64,000 nt of DNA from Nocardioides sp. Root682 (GTDB lineage Bacteria > Actinomycetota > Actinomycetes > Propionibacteriales > Nocardioidaceae). The translations under genes and the position numbers were made by a program. The notes below the pieces were generated by a model, which saw only the letters and a list, made by a program, of their open reading frames with translations, made no database searches and was not told the origin of the DNA. This document shows, in pieces, positions 44,276 through 53,199 of the stretch. Location: NCBI RefSeq assembly GCF_001427795.1, contig NZ_LMHJ01000005.1, forward strand, positions 229,194 to 293,193. The letters run 5' to 3'. How positions within the stretch are numbered: position 1 is the stretch's first letter; every line of letters starts with the position of its first letter.

Positions 44276-44896
44276 ATGGCGTGGGGCAAGGACGATGACA
44301 GCAACGACGAGCAGCCTGTCGAGACGGTGGTGGCGCCGTACGGACCCCTGCCCCGGGGCGGCTCCGTCCGGCCGATGACTCGGTGGGGAACGCCCGTCAT
44401 GCACCGCGCCCAGCAGCAGGTGACCGTGTTCGACGACGCACTCACCGCACTTGCCGCCGACATGGTCGCCACGATGTACGCCGCGGACGGGGTCGGGCTG
44501 GCCGCGTGCCAGATCGGTGAGGACGTCGCGATGTTCGTCTTCGACTGTCCCAACGACGAGGGCGAGCGCTTCCTCGGCGTGGTCTGCAACCCCACGCTGG
44601 TCCTGCCCGAGGGCAAGGACCGTCATCTCGACGACAGCTCGGAGGGGTGTCTGTCCTTCCCGGGAGCCTTCGTCCCGTGCGCCCGACCCGACTTCGCGGT
44701 GGTGGAAGGCCAGGGGCTGGACGGCCAGCCGGTGCGGTTCGAAGGTGACGGACTGCTGGCCAAGTGCCTGCAGCACGAGACCGACCACACGCTGGGCACG
44801 GTGTTCGGTGACCGGATCGCCGCGAAGGCCCTGAAGAAGCTGCGCAAGCAGCACGAAGCGGCGGCGGACGACTTCCCGTCCAACTGGCCGACCTGA
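44276..44896 (+). CDS. def: Peptide deformylase
   Basis: Def removes the formyl group from nascent proteins. All three metal-site motifs are present in this 206-residue protein: GVGLAACQIG (motif 1), EGCLSFPG (motif 2, Cys ligand) and LQHETDHTLG (motif 3, two His ligands and the catalytic Glu). An N-terminal acidic extension of about 20 residues is unusual but harmless. No methionyl-tRNA formyltransferase gene is nearby, so this may be one of several paralogues. Confidence 0.95.
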   Translation: MAWGKDDDSNDEQPVETVVAPYGPLPRGGSVRPMTRWGTPVMHRAQQQVTVFDDALTALAADMVATMYAADGVGLAACQIGEDVAMFVFDCPNDEGERFLGVVCNPTLVLPEGKDRHLDDSSEGCLSFPGAFVPCARPDFAVVEGQGLDGQPVRFEGDGLLAKCLQHETDHTLGTVFGDRIAAKALKKLRKQHEAAADDFPSNWPT

Positions 44897-44920
44897 GACC
44901 GGGCGCGACCGGATCTCGGC

Positions 44921-44926
44921 TACCTT
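44921..44926 (+). promoter_or_regulatory. -10 box TACCTT of the esterase gene
   Basis: Seven bases before ATG 44934. Confidence 0.5.
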
Positions 44927-44933
44927 TCGGGGC

Positions 44934-45848
44934 ATGCCTGTTGACCCACAGCTCGCCCCGCTCCTGTCACTGATCGCGGCGGGGACACCGCTCTCCGAGC
45001 TCTCCCCCACGGAGGCTCGCGACTCGTTCCGCAAGCTCACGGTCGACTTCCGTCCTCCCGGCACGATGGCGGAGGTTGCCTCCGTCACCGACGACAAGGT
45101 CGCCGGTGGAGAGGGTTCGCTGGCGGCCCGCGTCTACCGCCCTGAGGTGACCGGCCCGGTCCCCACGGTCGTCCTCTTCCACGGTGGCGGCTTCGTGATC
45201 GGGGACCTCGACACCCACGAGGCCATGGCCCGTTCGATCTGTCGGGACACCCAGTCCGTGGTCGTTGCTGTCGACTACCGCCTGGCCCCCGAGGCGAAGT
45301 TCCCGGCTGCGGCCGAGGACGCGATCGCCGCCGTCCGGGACATCCAGTCGCGCCTGAGTGAGTACGGCGGCAGCGAGGTCATCGCGGTGGCGGGCGACTC
45401 TGCCGGCGGGAACCTGTCCGCCGTCGCCGCCCAGCACGTCCCGGGAATCGCTGCGCAGCTCCTCGTCTACCCGGCGACCGCCATCGTGGGCGACTTCCCG
45501 TCGCGGGAGGAGAACGCGACGGGCTACTTCCTGGACGCGGACACGCTCCTGTGGTTCCTGACCCAGTTCTCCGCCGAAGGCATGGACCTGGCGGACCCGC
45601 GGATCGCGCCGCTGCACGGAGACCTTGCCGGCCAGCCTCCAGCGGTGGTGATCACCGCAGAGTTCGACCCGCTGCGCGACGAGGGCATCGCCTACGCCGA
45701 AGCGCTCGTGGCCGCCGGCGTCCAGGTCCACCAGCACACCTACCCCGGCCTGATCCACGGGTTCTTCGACATGGGGCCGTGGTCGACCGCCTGCCAGCAG
45801 GCGATCGACGAGTCGATCGCCCTGTTCGCCTCGCTGCTGCGCCCCTGA
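44934..45848 (+). CDS. Alpha/beta hydrolase, hormone-sensitive-lipase (fold-3) family
   Basis: The 304-residue esterase carries HGGGFVIGD (oxyanion hole), GDSAGGN (nucleophile Ser), EFDPLRDEG (Asp) and GLIHGF (His), the full catalytic set of the HSL family. Members hydrolyse short-chain carboxylic esters in the cytoplasm. It begins shortly after def, with its own promoter. Natural substrate unknown. Confidence 0.9.
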   Translation: MPVDPQLAPLLSLIAAGTPLSELSPTEARDSFRKLTVDFRPPGTMAEVASVTDDKVAGGEGSLAARVYRPEVTGPVPTVVLFHGGGFVIGDLDTHEAMARSICRDTQSVVVAVDYRLAPEAKFPAAAEDAIAAVRDIQSRLSEYGGSEVIAVAGDSAGGNLSAVAAQHVPGIAAQLLVYPATAIVGDFPSREENATGYFLDADTLLWFLTQFSAEGMDLADPRIAPLHGDLAGQPPAVVITAEFDPLRDEGIAYAEALVAAGVQVHQHTYPGLIHGFFDMGPWSTACQQAIDESIALFASLLRP

Positions 45849-45872
45849 CCGGAGCCGCCTGACCCGAGCTGC

Positions 45873-46364
45873 TCAGCTGCGCCCGGCGTGGCTGGGGAGG
45901 ACGCACGCGGTGTCCAGCCCGAGCACCCGGTTCAGCCGGCCGAAGCTGATCCACGACCCGAGACACATCGAGAGCTCGGCGATCTCCCGGTCGCTGTAGT
46001 ACGTCCGCATCCGCTGCCAGAAGCCGTCGTCGAGTCCGTGGTGGTCGAGCGCGAACCGTTCGGCGTACTCGGCCGCGAGCCGGGTGCGGTCGTCGAAGTC
46101 ACGAGTCGTGCGCCACTGGGCGACCGCCTCGTCGAAGGTCTCCTCGACCTTCGCGCCGTCGCGCTCGGTGCGCCAGTCCTGGCAGAACAGGCACCCGTTG
46201 ATCTGGGCGATCCGCAGGCGGGCTGCCTCGAATTCGCGCAGTCCGAGCGTGCTGTGCTCGTAGATGCTCATCGCGAACGCGGAGGCGGCGGGGCCGATGC
46301 CGGGCACCAGCTCACCCCAGACGTAGAGGATCGGGTCCTTGCCCTCGGGGATGTCGATGAACAC
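45873..46364 (-). CDS. Carboxymuconolactone decarboxylase/AhpD-like protein
   Basis: The 163-residue helical protein has NGCLFCQDWRTER (CxxC near residues 57-60), the AhpD-type redox motif, flanked by the usual helices, and an EIAELSMCLGSWISFGRLNRVLGLD end. GTG 46364 begins one base after the stop of the dehydrogenase gene upstream, so the two form an operon. Likely function is thiol-based redox chemistry or ring-opening of a lactone. Confidence 0.82.
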   Translation of the reverse strand: MFIDIPEGKDPILYVWGELVPGIGPAASAFAMSIYEHSTLGLREFEAARLRIAQINGCLFCQDWRTERDGAKVEETFDEAVAQWRTTRDFDDRTRLAAEYAERFALDHHGLDDGFWQRMRTYYSDREIAELSMCLGSWISFGRLNRVLGLDTACVLPSHAGRS

Positions 46365-46365
46365 G

Positions 46366-47475
46366 TCACTTCCCCTTTCCGCGCAGGTACGCGCTCGGTT
46401 GCAGCGGCACGTCGAGGCCGTCGTAGAGGCCGGGCGTCGCGGCGCGAAGCCATGGGATCGCGTTCACGAGACGGTTCGCGGCGGTGGCGTTGCCGCCGGC
46501 GGCCCGGTTGCCGCCCTCGTCGGTGGCTTCCACGTTGATCTCGATGCGCGGACGGCCCTCGATGATCACGCGGTGCGCTCCGTCGCCGCCGTCGGGCGGC
46601 ATGGGCCAGTCGTAGGCGCAGGAGGCGCTGATCCGGGTGACGTGCTCGATGACGATCAACGGCTCGCCGTCGACGATGCCCTGCACCTCGAAGCGCAGCG
46701 CGCCCTGGGTGCCGGCGTGGAAGTCCCCGAGCGCCGTCGTGACGTCGCCGTCGAGCGCGCGCCGCTCGACGGTCTCCCGCAGCTCCTCGACCTCGACCCC
46801 GAGCGCGCGGGCGATCAGGCGGACCTGGCCGCCCCACACCATGGACGGGATCCCGGCCGCGACCATCATCGGCTCGTAGTCCATCGGCTGGCCCATGCCG
46901 ACGATGTAGCGCACCGACTCCTCGGCGTCGTACGTCGAGTAGTCGAAGATCTCCTGGCAGCGAACCTGGTCGATCTCCGAGGATAGGCCGCTCACCAGGG
47001 CGGGCAGGAGGTCGTTGCCCCAGCCCGGATCGATCCCGCTCACGAACAGGGCCGAGCCACCCTCGGCGCAGGCCTTCTCGAGCGGCTCGCGGAGCTCGTC
47101 CGGGGCGCTGCGGTGGTCATAGAGGGCATAGATCGAGGGCGTGACGACGACGGCACCGCCAGTGAGAGCACGGGCGATGTCGACGGCTGCCTCGTCCGGG
47201 CGCAGCTCGCCGGACGCCGCGTAGGCGACCGCTCCCCCGCCGCCGAGCGTCGCCAGCGCGGCATCGATGTCGTTGGTCGCGGCGATCTCGAGGACGCGCC
47301 CGAGCTCGGCGAGGTCCCCGGCGTCGCGGCCGACCTTGGCTTCGTCGGCCACGATCACCGCTGCCAGCTCGAGATCCGGGTGGGCAGCGACCGCTCGGAT
47401 GGATGCGCGTCCCATGTTGCCGGTGCCCCAGACCACGACCGGGACCGGCGTGTAGAACGTGTTCTCATTTGCCAT
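46366..47475 (-). CDS. NAD(P)-dependent dehydrogenase, dihydrodipicolinate-reductase-like N-terminus
   Basis: The 369-residue protein begins with a Rossmann motif VVVWGTGNMGRASIRAVAAHPDLEL, typical of dihydrodipicolinate reductase and amino-acid dehydrogenase relatives, and has a long C-terminal catalytic domain with SGIDPGWGNDLLPALVSGL. Homologues annotated as diacylglycerol O-acyltransferase-like or DAPDH-family exist; I do not assign a substrate. TACCCT lies 6 bases before ATG 47475, which decides the start over one seven codons upstream. Confidence 0.8.
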   Translation of the reverse strand: MANENTFYTPVPVVVWGTGNMGRASIRAVAAHPDLELAAVIVADEAKVGRDAGDLAELGRVLEIAATNDIDAALATLGGGGAVAYAASGELRPDEAAVDIARALTGGAVVVTPSIYALYDHRSAPDELREPLEKACAEGGSALFVSGIDPGWGNDLLPALVSGLSSEIDQVRCQEIFDYSTYDAEESVRYIVGMGQPMDYEPMMVAAGIPSMVWGGQVRLIARALGVEVEELRETVERRALDGDVTTALGDFHAGTQGALRFEVQGIVDGEPLIVIEHVTRISASCAYDWPMPPDGGDGAHRVIIEGRPRIEINVEATDEGGNRAAGGNATAANRLVNAIPWLRAATPGLYDGLDVPLQPSAYLRGKGK

Positions 47476-47481
47476 GGGTGG

Positions 47482-47487
47482 AGGGTA
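47482..47487 (-). promoter_or_regulatory. -10 box TACCCT of the 46366 operon
   Basis: Six-base spacing to ATG 47475. Confidence 0.55.
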
Positions 47488-47535
47488 GGCCCCCACGGCT
47501 GCGGAAGAAAGTGCTACACCGTGTCAGGGTCGAGG

Positions 47536-48339
47536 TCAGCGTCGGGCAGTCACGTAGCACGCGACCGCCGTGGCCGCAGCCACATTGAGGGAGTCGATGC
47601 CGGGGGCCATCGGGATGATCGCCCGCCGGTCGGCCGACTCCTCCCAGCGGGAGGAGAGGCCATGACCCTCCGACCCGAGGACCAGGGCCACCTTGTCCAG
47701 GCCCTGCACCGCTTCCTCGATCGGTACGGCGTCCGGCGCGAGCGTCATCGCCACGGTGGTGAAGCCGGCGCGACCCAGGGCCGGCAGGGCGTCGTACCAG
47801 TCAGGAAGGCGGGTCCACGGCATCGTGAACACCGCGCCCATGGCGACCTTGATCGAACGGCGGTAGAGCGGATCCGCGCAGCGCGGGGCCAAGAGCACGG
47901 CATCGAACTCGAAGGCCGCACCCGAGCGCAGGATCGCGCCGACGTTGGTGTGGTCGACGATGTCCTCGAGCACGAGGACCGACCGGGCTCCCTCGAGGAC
48001 GTCCTCGACCGGCGGGAGCGGCCGGCGTTCGAGCGAGGCGAGCGCGCCCCGGTGCACGTGGAAGCCGGTCACCTCCTCGGCCAGGTCCTCGGCGACCACG
48101 AAGCACGGCGCCTCGGACCGGTCGAGAACGTCGGCCAGGCCGTCCAGCCAGCGCGGAGCCATCAGGAAGGACCGGGCGGCGAAGCCCGCCTCGATGGCTC
48201 GACGGACGACCTTCTCGCCCTCGGCGAGGAACAGTCCGTGCTCGGCCTCGAGGTTCTTGCGCAGCTCGACGTCGCGCAGGTCGCGGTAGTCCGCCAGACG
48301 CGGGTCGCCGGCCTCGGTGATCTCGACCAGGTGGGCCAC
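47536..48339 (-). CDS. SpoU/TrmH-type RNA 2'-O-methyltransferase
   Basis: The knotted SPOUT core is shown by VLVLEDIVDHTNVGAILRSGAAF, KVALVLGSEGHGLSS and IPMAPGIDSLNVAAATAVACY, the three SpoU motifs that bind SAM and the RNA target. The 267-residue protein also has an N-terminal substrate-binding domain (LADYRDLRDVELRKNLEAEHGLFLAEGEKVV). It methylates ribose in rRNA or tRNA; the exact site is not predictable. GTG 48339 lies 7 bases after the cobA stop, suggesting coupling. Confidence 0.9.
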   Translation of the reverse strand: MAHLVEITEAGDPRLADYRDLRDVELRKNLEAEHGLFLAEGEKVVRRAIEAGFAARSFLMAPRWLDGLADVLDRSEAPCFVVAEDLAEEVTGFHVHRGALASLERRPLPPVEDVLEGARSVLVLEDIVDHTNVGAILRSGAAFEFDAVLLAPRCADPLYRRSIKVAMGAVFTMPWTRLPDWYDALPALGRAGFTTVAMTLAPDAVPIEEAVQGLDKVALVLGSEGHGLSSRWEESADRRAIIPMAPGIDSLNVAAATAVACYVTARR

Positions 48340-48346
48340 GCGGGAC

Positions 48347-49579
48347 TCAGTAGGCGTCGGGATGGGCGACGGCGACGACCTGGCCCACCACGATGATCGC
48401 GGGTGGCTTGACCGACTCCTCCTGGAGGCGCGTGGCGAGCGTCCCGAGCGTCGCGAGGACCGTGCGCTGGGTGGGCATCGTGCCGTCGCAGATGACCGCA
48501 ACCGGAAGGGATTCGGGGCGCCCGCCCGCGATCAGCGCCTCGGCGATCTTCGGTGCGTTCTCGACGCCCATCATCACCACGACGGTGCCCTGCATGGCTC
48601 CGAGCGCGGCGTAGTTGACCAGCGACTCGGGGTGCCCGGGCGGCAGGTGTCCGGACACGACGGTGAACTCGTGGGTGACACCACGATGGGTGACGGGGAT
48701 GCCGGCCACCGCGGGCACGGAGACGGGCGAGGTCAGTCCGGGGATCACCGTGACCGGCACTCCCGCCGCGCGGCAGGCCAGGATCTCCTCGTAGCCACGA
48801 CCGAACACGAAGTTGTCGCCGCCCTTGAACCGCACCACCCGCTTGCCGGCGAGGGCCCGCTCGACGATCACGCGGTTGATCTCCTCCTGCTGCGCGGACC
48901 GCCCACGCGGCAGCTTCGCGACATCGATCAGCTCGACGTCGGAGGGCAGGTCGCCCAGCAGCTCACGAGGAGCAAGTCGGTCGGCCACCACGACGTCGGC
49001 AGCCATCAGGGCCTTGCGGCCAGCGATAGAGATGAGCTCGGGGTCGCCGGGTCCCCCGCCGACCAGGGTCACCCCGGGTGTGCGTTCCGGCAGGCCCTCG
49101 CGGTGGTGCGGCGCGGCGATGGTCCCGTCCCGGAGTCCGGCGAGGATCTCGTCACGCACGGCGACCGAGCGCCGCGGGTCGCGGTTGCCGATCACCGCGA
49201 TGGTGATGCCGGCCTCGCGGCCGACCGCAGGCGTCCAGGCGGTGCCGAGCGTGGCGTCGTCGGAGCGCACGCAGAAGATCCGCTGCTGCTCGCACAGCAA
49301 CGAGACGTGGTCGTTGACCTCGCGGTCGTCGGTCACCGCGATGACGTACCAGGCGCCGTCCAGGTCGCTGTCGGTGAACGGGCGCTGGTGCCAGGTGATC
49401 TCGTCGGAACCGACGAGGCCCTCGATCGCCATCGTGACGTCGGGCGACACGACGTGGACGTCGGCACCCACCGCGATCAACTGCGGGACGCGGCGCTGGG
49501 CGACGTGACCTCCACCGACGACGAGGACACGGCGTCCGGCCAGGCGAAGACCGGACGGGTACGGAGGAAAGTCGCTCAC
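48347..49579 (-). CDS. cobA: Uroporphyrinogen-III C-methyltransferase fused to precorrin-2 dehydrogenase
   Basis: A two-domain enzyme of 410 residues that makes precorrin-2 and sirohydrochlorin for siroheme and B12. The N-terminal Rossmann domain (GLRLAGRRVLVVGGGHVAQRRV, residues 9-30) is the NAD-dependent dehydrogenase of the CysG type. The C-terminal SUMT domain starts at VTLVGGGPGDPELISIAG (about 170) and includes FKGGDNFVFGRGYEE and TPGLTS-type loops. A CysG ferrochelatase part is not separately evident. GTG 49579 is the start. Confidence 0.92.
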   Translation of the reverse strand: MSDFPPYPSGLRLAGRRVLVVGGGHVAQRRVPQLIAVGADVHVVSPDVTMAIEGLVGSDEITWHQRPFTDSDLDGAWYVIAVTDDREVNDHVSLLCEQQRIFCVRSDDATLGTAWTPAVGREAGITIAVIGNRDPRRSVAVRDEILAGLRDGTIAAPHHREGLPERTPGVTLVGGGPGDPELISIAGRKALMAADVVVADRLAPRELLGDLPSDVELIDVAKLPRGRSAQQEEINRVIVERALAGKRVVRFKGGDNFVFGRGYEEILACRAAGVPVTVIPGLTSPVSVPAVAGIPVTHRGVTHEFTVVSGHLPPGHPESLVNYAALGAMQGTVVVMMGVENAPKIAEALIAGGRPESLPVAVICDGTMPTQRTVLATLGTLATRLQEESVKPPAIIVVGQVVAVAHPDAY

Positions 49580-49635
49580 GGGCCCATTCTCGCGTGTCGC
49601 CCGTCCGGACCTGTGACACGGGTCGGTCGACGGAC

Positions 49636-49641
49636 TACCTT
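49636..49641 (+). promoter_or_regulatory. -10 box TACCTT of the PEBP-like gene
   Basis: Seven bases before ATG 49649. Confidence 0.55.
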
Positions 49642-49648
49642 CGCCACC

Positions 49649-50176
49649 ATGACTCTCGAGCGTCCGGTCACCCCCGACCCCTACCCGCTGCTCCCCGCCA
49701 CCGCGTCCTTCGGCGTCACGAGCACCGACGTCATCGACGGACAACCCCTCACCGAGGCACAGGTCCACGCCGACGGGAACACCTCGCCGCAGCTGACCTG
49801 GGAGCCCGGGCCCGAAGGCACCCAGAGCTACGTCGTCACCTGCTTCGACCCTGACGCCCCCACCCCCAGCGGCTTCTGGCACTGGGTCGTGGTCGACATC
49901 CCGGCCGACGTGACCAGCCTGCCGACCGGCGCCGGCGACTCCGACGCCACCCTGCCGGCCGGCGCCTTCCACGTCCGCAACGACTTCGGCACCGCCGAGT
50001 TCGGCGGCGCTGCCCCGCCCGAGGGCGACCAGGTGCACCGCTACTTCTTCGTCGTCCACGCCGTGAAGGAGCCTGAGCTCGGGGTCGACGCCACGGCGAC
50101 GCCTGCCGTCGTGAGCTTCAACCTGGCGTTCAAGACGCTCGGCCGCGCGATCCTCACCGGCACGTACGCGTTCTGA
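49649..50176 (+). CDS. YbhB/YbcL-type phosphatidylethanolamine-binding protein (PEBP)
   Basis: A 175-residue cytosolic protein of the Raf-kinase-inhibitor-like PEBP family. Motifs: CFDPDAPTPSGFWHWVVVDIP (the DPDxP and GxxxHW ligand-site pieces) and PPEGDQVHRYFFVVHA. Bacterial members bind anionic ligands; the M. tuberculosis homologue is Rv2140c. No signal peptide. Its stop lies next to copy C of the dispersed repeat and the convergent acyl-CoA dehydrogenase. Confidence 0.9.
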   Translation: MTLERPVTPDPYPLLPATASFGVTSTDVIDGQPLTEAQVHADGNTSPQLTWEPGPEGTQSYVVTCFDPDAPTPSGFWHWVVVDIPADVTSLPTGAGDSDATLPAGAFHVRNDFGTAEFGGAAPPEGDQVHRYFFVVHAVKEPELGVDATATPAVVSFNLAFKTLGRAILTGTYAF

Positions 50177-50177
50177 G

Positions 50178-50216
50178 GGTCTCGAGACGGTTGCTGCGCA
50201 ACCTCCTCGACCTGCG
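50178..50216. repeat. Dispersed palindromic repeat, copy C (variant)
   Basis: Shares the GGTCTCGAGAC / CGACC outer pattern of the family but has a different middle, GGTTGC-TGC-GCAACC, a perfect 6-bp hairpin. It fills the gap between two convergent genes, where a two-way terminator would be expected. Confidence 0.7.
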
Positions 50217-50218
50217 AC

Positions 50219-51370
50219 CTAAAGGCCCATCTGCTTGGCGATGATCAGCTTCATCACCTCGGAGGTGCCCCCGTAGATCCGGTTGACCCGGTTGTCGGCG
50301 TACAACCGGGCGATCGGGTACTCGTTCATGTAGCCGTAGCCACCGTGCAGCTGGAGACAGCGGTCGATGACGCGACTGGCCACCTCGGTGCAGAACAGCT
50401 TGGCGGACGCGGCATCCGCAGGAGTCAGCTCGCCGGCGTCGAGGGCCTCCAGGGCCCGGTCGGCGACGGCCTGGGCGGCATCGACCTCGGCCTGGCAGGC
50501 CGCGAGCTCGAACTTGGTGTTCTGGAACGACGCGACCGGTGTCCCGAAGACGACCCGCTCCTCGACGTACTGCTGGGCGAAGCGGACGGCCGCGGCGGCC
50601 TGCGCGTAGGCGCCATACGCGATCCCGAGGCGTTCCTGCGGGAGGTTCTGCCCGAGGTACTTGAAGCCCTGGTTCTCCTCACCGAGCAGGTCGGAGGCCG
50701 GGACGAACACGTCGTTGAACGCGAGCTCAGCGGTGTCGGAGGTGCGCAGGCCGATCTTGTCGAGCTTCCGACCGACCGTGTAGCCCGCGGACTTCGTGTC
50801 GACCGCGAGCAACGAGATGCCGAACCGGCGGTCGTTCTCGAGCGGCGGCGAGGTCCGCGCGCAGACGATGACGCGGTCGGCGTTGACGCCGCCCGTGATG
50901 AACGTCTTCGCCCCATTGAGGACGTAGCCGTCGCCGTCCTTGCGGGCCGTCGTCCGCATGCCGGCGAGGTCCGACCCGGCGCCGGGCTCGGTCATCGCGA
51001 TCGCGAACATCTCCTCACCGGACACGAACCCGGGCATCCAGCGCGCCAGCTGCTCGGGTGTGCCGAGCTTGAGCAGGTACGGCAGGCACAGTGCGACGTG
51101 CACACCGGAACCGCCGAAGCTGACCGCCGCGCGCGAGGTCTCCTCGTACTGGACGGCGGCGAACTTGAACGACTCGATGCCGGCACCGCCGTACTCCTCG
51201 GGGACCTCGATGCCGAACACCCCGAGCTCGCCGAGCTTCAGGTAGAAGTCGCGCGGCACGATGCCGGCGTCGTACCACTCCTGGTAGTGCGGCGTGACCT
51301 CTGCCTCGATGAAGGATCGCAGGGTCTTGCGGAAGGCTTCGTGGTCCTCGGAGAAGACGGTACGGCGCAT
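50219..51370 (-). CDS. Acyl-CoA dehydrogenase
   Basis: A 383-residue FAD-dependent acyl-CoA dehydrogenase. Motifs: IAMTEPGAGSDLAGMRTTA, LNGAKTFITGG, LGLRTSDTAEL-like IGLRTSDTAELAFNDV, LQLHGGYGYMNEYPIARLYADNRVNRIYGGTSEVMK. The last segment ends in GGTSEVMKLIIAKQMGL, as in short-chain enzymes; the EGT Glu is replaced by GGT here, so the catalytic base is expected at the position used by isovaleryl-CoA-type enzymes (Glu near residue 245 region, not confirmed). CAGGAG lies 5 bases before the ATG. Confidence 0.9.
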   Translation of the reverse strand: MRRTVFSEDHEAFRKTLRSFIEAEVTPHYQEWYDAGIVPRDFYLKLGELGVFGIEVPEEYGGAGIESFKFAAVQYEETSRAAVSFGGSGVHVALCLPYLLKLGTPEQLARWMPGFVSGEEMFAIAMTEPGAGSDLAGMRTTARKDGDGYVLNGAKTFITGGVNADRVIVCARTSPPLENDRRFGISLLAVDTKSAGYTVGRKLDKIGLRTSDTAELAFNDVFVPASDLLGEENQGFKYLGQNLPQERLGIAYGAYAQAAAAVRFAQQYVEERVVFGTPVASFQNTKFELAACQAEVDAAQAVADRALEALDAGELTPADAASAKLFCTEVASRVIDRCLQLHGGYGYMNEYPIARLYADNRVNRIYGGTSEVMKLIIAKQMGL

Positions 51371-51400
51371 GACGCTCCTGTCACGACGGTGCTGGGACCC

Positions 51401-52072
51401 TCATCGTGCCGTATTGCCCCCAGCCTCGCGGAGAAGCTGCTCGAAAGGCGTGGGCGCGGCGAACTCGCTGTCGACCGTGCGTCGCGCAGGAACCTGCGTC
51501 GCCCCCGCCGTCCCGCTGACGAGGGCCGCCAGCTCGGACGCAGCGCGGTCCACGCGCTTGTCGAGCGAGCTCTCGCCGTCGCTCGACTCCCCGAAGTCCT
51601 CGCTCGCGGCGAAGACACCGGTCGGCGCCACCACGGCGTGCAGGTAGGCGAACAGCGGCCGCAGGGCGTGGTCGAGCACGAGGCTGTGTCGAGCCGTTCC
51701 GGCTGTCGCCGCGATCGCCACGGGCTTGCCGTCCAGCGCGCCCGGCTCGAGCACGTCGAAGAACGTCTTGAACAACCCCGAGTACGACGCCGAGAACACC
51801 GGCGTGACGACGATGACGCCGTCCGCGTGGCGCACCGCGTCGAGCGCGCCGGCCAGGTCGCCGGTCGGGAATCCCGTCAGCAGGTGGTCGGCCAGCGCGT
51901 GCGCGAGCGGACGAAGCTCGACGTGCCGGACCTCGACCTCCTCGCCGCGGGCCGCAATCGCCCGCTCGGTGGCCGCGCCGAGCTTGTCGGCGAGCAGGCG
52001 GGTCGACGACGGCACGGAGAGCCCGGCCGAGACCACGACCACCTTCCGGTGGTTGAGCTTGTCGAAACCCAT
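51401..52072 (-). CDS. NAD(P)H:FMN reductase, CE1759 family
   Basis: The 223-residue flavodoxin-like protein has VVVVSAGLSVPSSTRLLADKLG (phosphate-binding start), ADGVIVVTPVFSASYSGLFKTFFDVL and PVAIAATAGTARHS, typical of NADPH-dependent FMN reductases. Its partner is the flavin monooxygenase encoded just upstream; the TGATG overlap links translation. The first eight residues, MGFDKLNH, come from a copy of the dispersed repeat and lie before the usual family start. Confidence 0.9.
   Translation of the reverse strand: MGFDKLNHRKVVVVSAGLSVPSSTRLLADKLGAATERAIAARGEEVEVRHVELRPLAHALADHLLTGFPTGDLAGALDAVRHADGVIVVTPVFSASYSGLFKTFFDVLEPGALDGKPVAIAATAGTARHSLVLDHALRPLFAYLHAVVAPTGVFAASEDFGESSDGESSLDKRVDRAASELAALVSGTAGATQVPARRTVDSEFAAPTPFEQLLREAGGNTAR
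52047..52069 (-). repeat. Dispersed repeat, short copy D inside a coding region
   Basis: Reads GGTTTCGACAAGCTCAACCA then CCG. It keeps the GGTTTCGA start and TCAACCACCG end of copies A and B with a short middle, and codes in frame for residues 2-9 of the FMN reductase. Confidence 0.75.
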
Positions 52073-53199
52073 CAGATCGTCACTTCCTTCGATTCCTTGT
52101 TGTCGTTGCTGACCTGGCTGTTGCTGGTCAGGGCGGCCAGCTGGGACGCGTGCGTGGGTGCGTCCGGTACGTCGGCCGGTCGCCCCTCGGCGAACCCGGC
52201 GCGCATCGCGGGCAGGATCTCGCCCAGCAGGTCGAGCTGTTCCAGGACCGTCTTGAGGGGCAGTCCGGCGTGGTCGACCAGGAACAGCTGGCGCTGGTAG
52301 TCGCCGGCGTAGTCCCGGAAGGACAGGGTCCGCTCGAGGACCTGTTGCGGCGAGCCCACGGTCAGCGGGGTCTGCGCCGAGAAGTCCTCCAGCGACGGGC
52401 CGTGTCCGTAGACGGGGGCGTTGTCGAAGTAGGGCCGGAACTCGTTGATCGCGTCCTGGCTGTTCCTGCGCATGAAGATCTGGCCGCCGAGGCCCACGAT
52501 CGCCTGCTCCGGAGTGCCGTGGCCGTAGTGGGCGAAGCGGTCGCGGTACAGCCGCACCATCTGCGCTGCGTGCGAAGCCGGCCAGAAGATGTGGTTGTGG
52601 AAGTAGCCGTCTCCGTAGTAGGCAGCCTGCTCGGCGATCTCGGGGCTGCGGATCGAGCCGTGCCACACGAACGGCGCGACGCCGTCGAGCGGGCGCGGGG
52701 TCGACGTGTAGCCCTGGAGCGGCGTCCGGAAGCGGCCCTCCCAGTCGACGACGTCCTCGCGCCACAGGCGGCGCAGCAGCGCGTAGTTCTCGATGGCGAG
52801 GTTGATGCCCTGCCGGATGTCCTTGCCGAACCACGGGTAGACGGGCCCGGTGTTGCCGCGGCCGAGCATGAGATCGACCCGGCCGTCGGTGAGGTGCTGG
52901 ATCTTCGCGTAGTCCTCGGCGATCAGCACGGGGTCGGTCGTGGTGATCAACGTCGTGGCGGTCGAGAGCAACAGGGTCGAGGTCTGGGCGCCGATGTAGG
53001 CGAGCGTCGCGGTCGGGTTCGAGGCGATGAACGGCGGGTTGTGGTGCTCGCCGGTGGCGAAGACGTCCAGGCCGACCTCCTCGGCCTTCTTCGCGATCGC
53101 GACGGTGTCCTTGATCCGCTGGTGCTCGCTCGGGGTGCGGCCCGTCGTCGGGTCAGCCGTGACGTCCCCGACGCTGAAGATCCCGATCTGGATGCCCAT
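52072..53199 (-). CDS. LLM-class flavin-dependent oxidoreductase, CE1758 family
   Basis: A luciferase-like monooxygenase of 375 residues: MGIQIGIFSVGDVTADPTTGRTPSE start, GLDVFATGEHHNPPF, LSTATTLITTTDPVLIAEDYA and GRVDLMLGRGNTGPVYPWFG. It uses reduced FMN, supplied by the CE1759-type reductase next to it, to oxygenate an unknown substrate. ATG 53199 is chosen over an earlier ATG because a purine-rich GAGGAGAGGAAG lies just upstream and homologues begin here. Confidence 0.9.
   Translation of the reverse strand: MGIQIGIFSVGDVTADPTTGRTPSEHQRIKDTVAIAKKAEEVGLDVFATGEHHNPPFIASNPTATLAYIGAQTSTLLLSTATTLITTTDPVLIAEDYAKIQHLTDGRVDLMLGRGNTGPVYPWFGKDIRQGINLAIENYALLRRLWREDVVDWEGRFRTPLQGYTSTPRPLDGVAPFVWHGSIRSPEIAEQAAYYGDGYFHNHIFWPASHAAQMVRLYRDRFAHYGHGTPEQAIVGLGGQIFMRRNSQDAINEFRPYFDNAPVYGHGPSLEDFSAQTPLTVGSPQQVLERTLSFRDYAGDYQRQLFLVDHAGLPLKTVLEQLDLLGEILPAMRAGFAEGRPADVPDAPTHASQLAALTSNSQVSNDNKESKEVTI

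Noticed and set aside
51401..52834. A 477-residue version of the FMN reductase
   Set aside because: The upstream part is a shifted frame of the flavin monooxygenase; the true ATG is at 52072.
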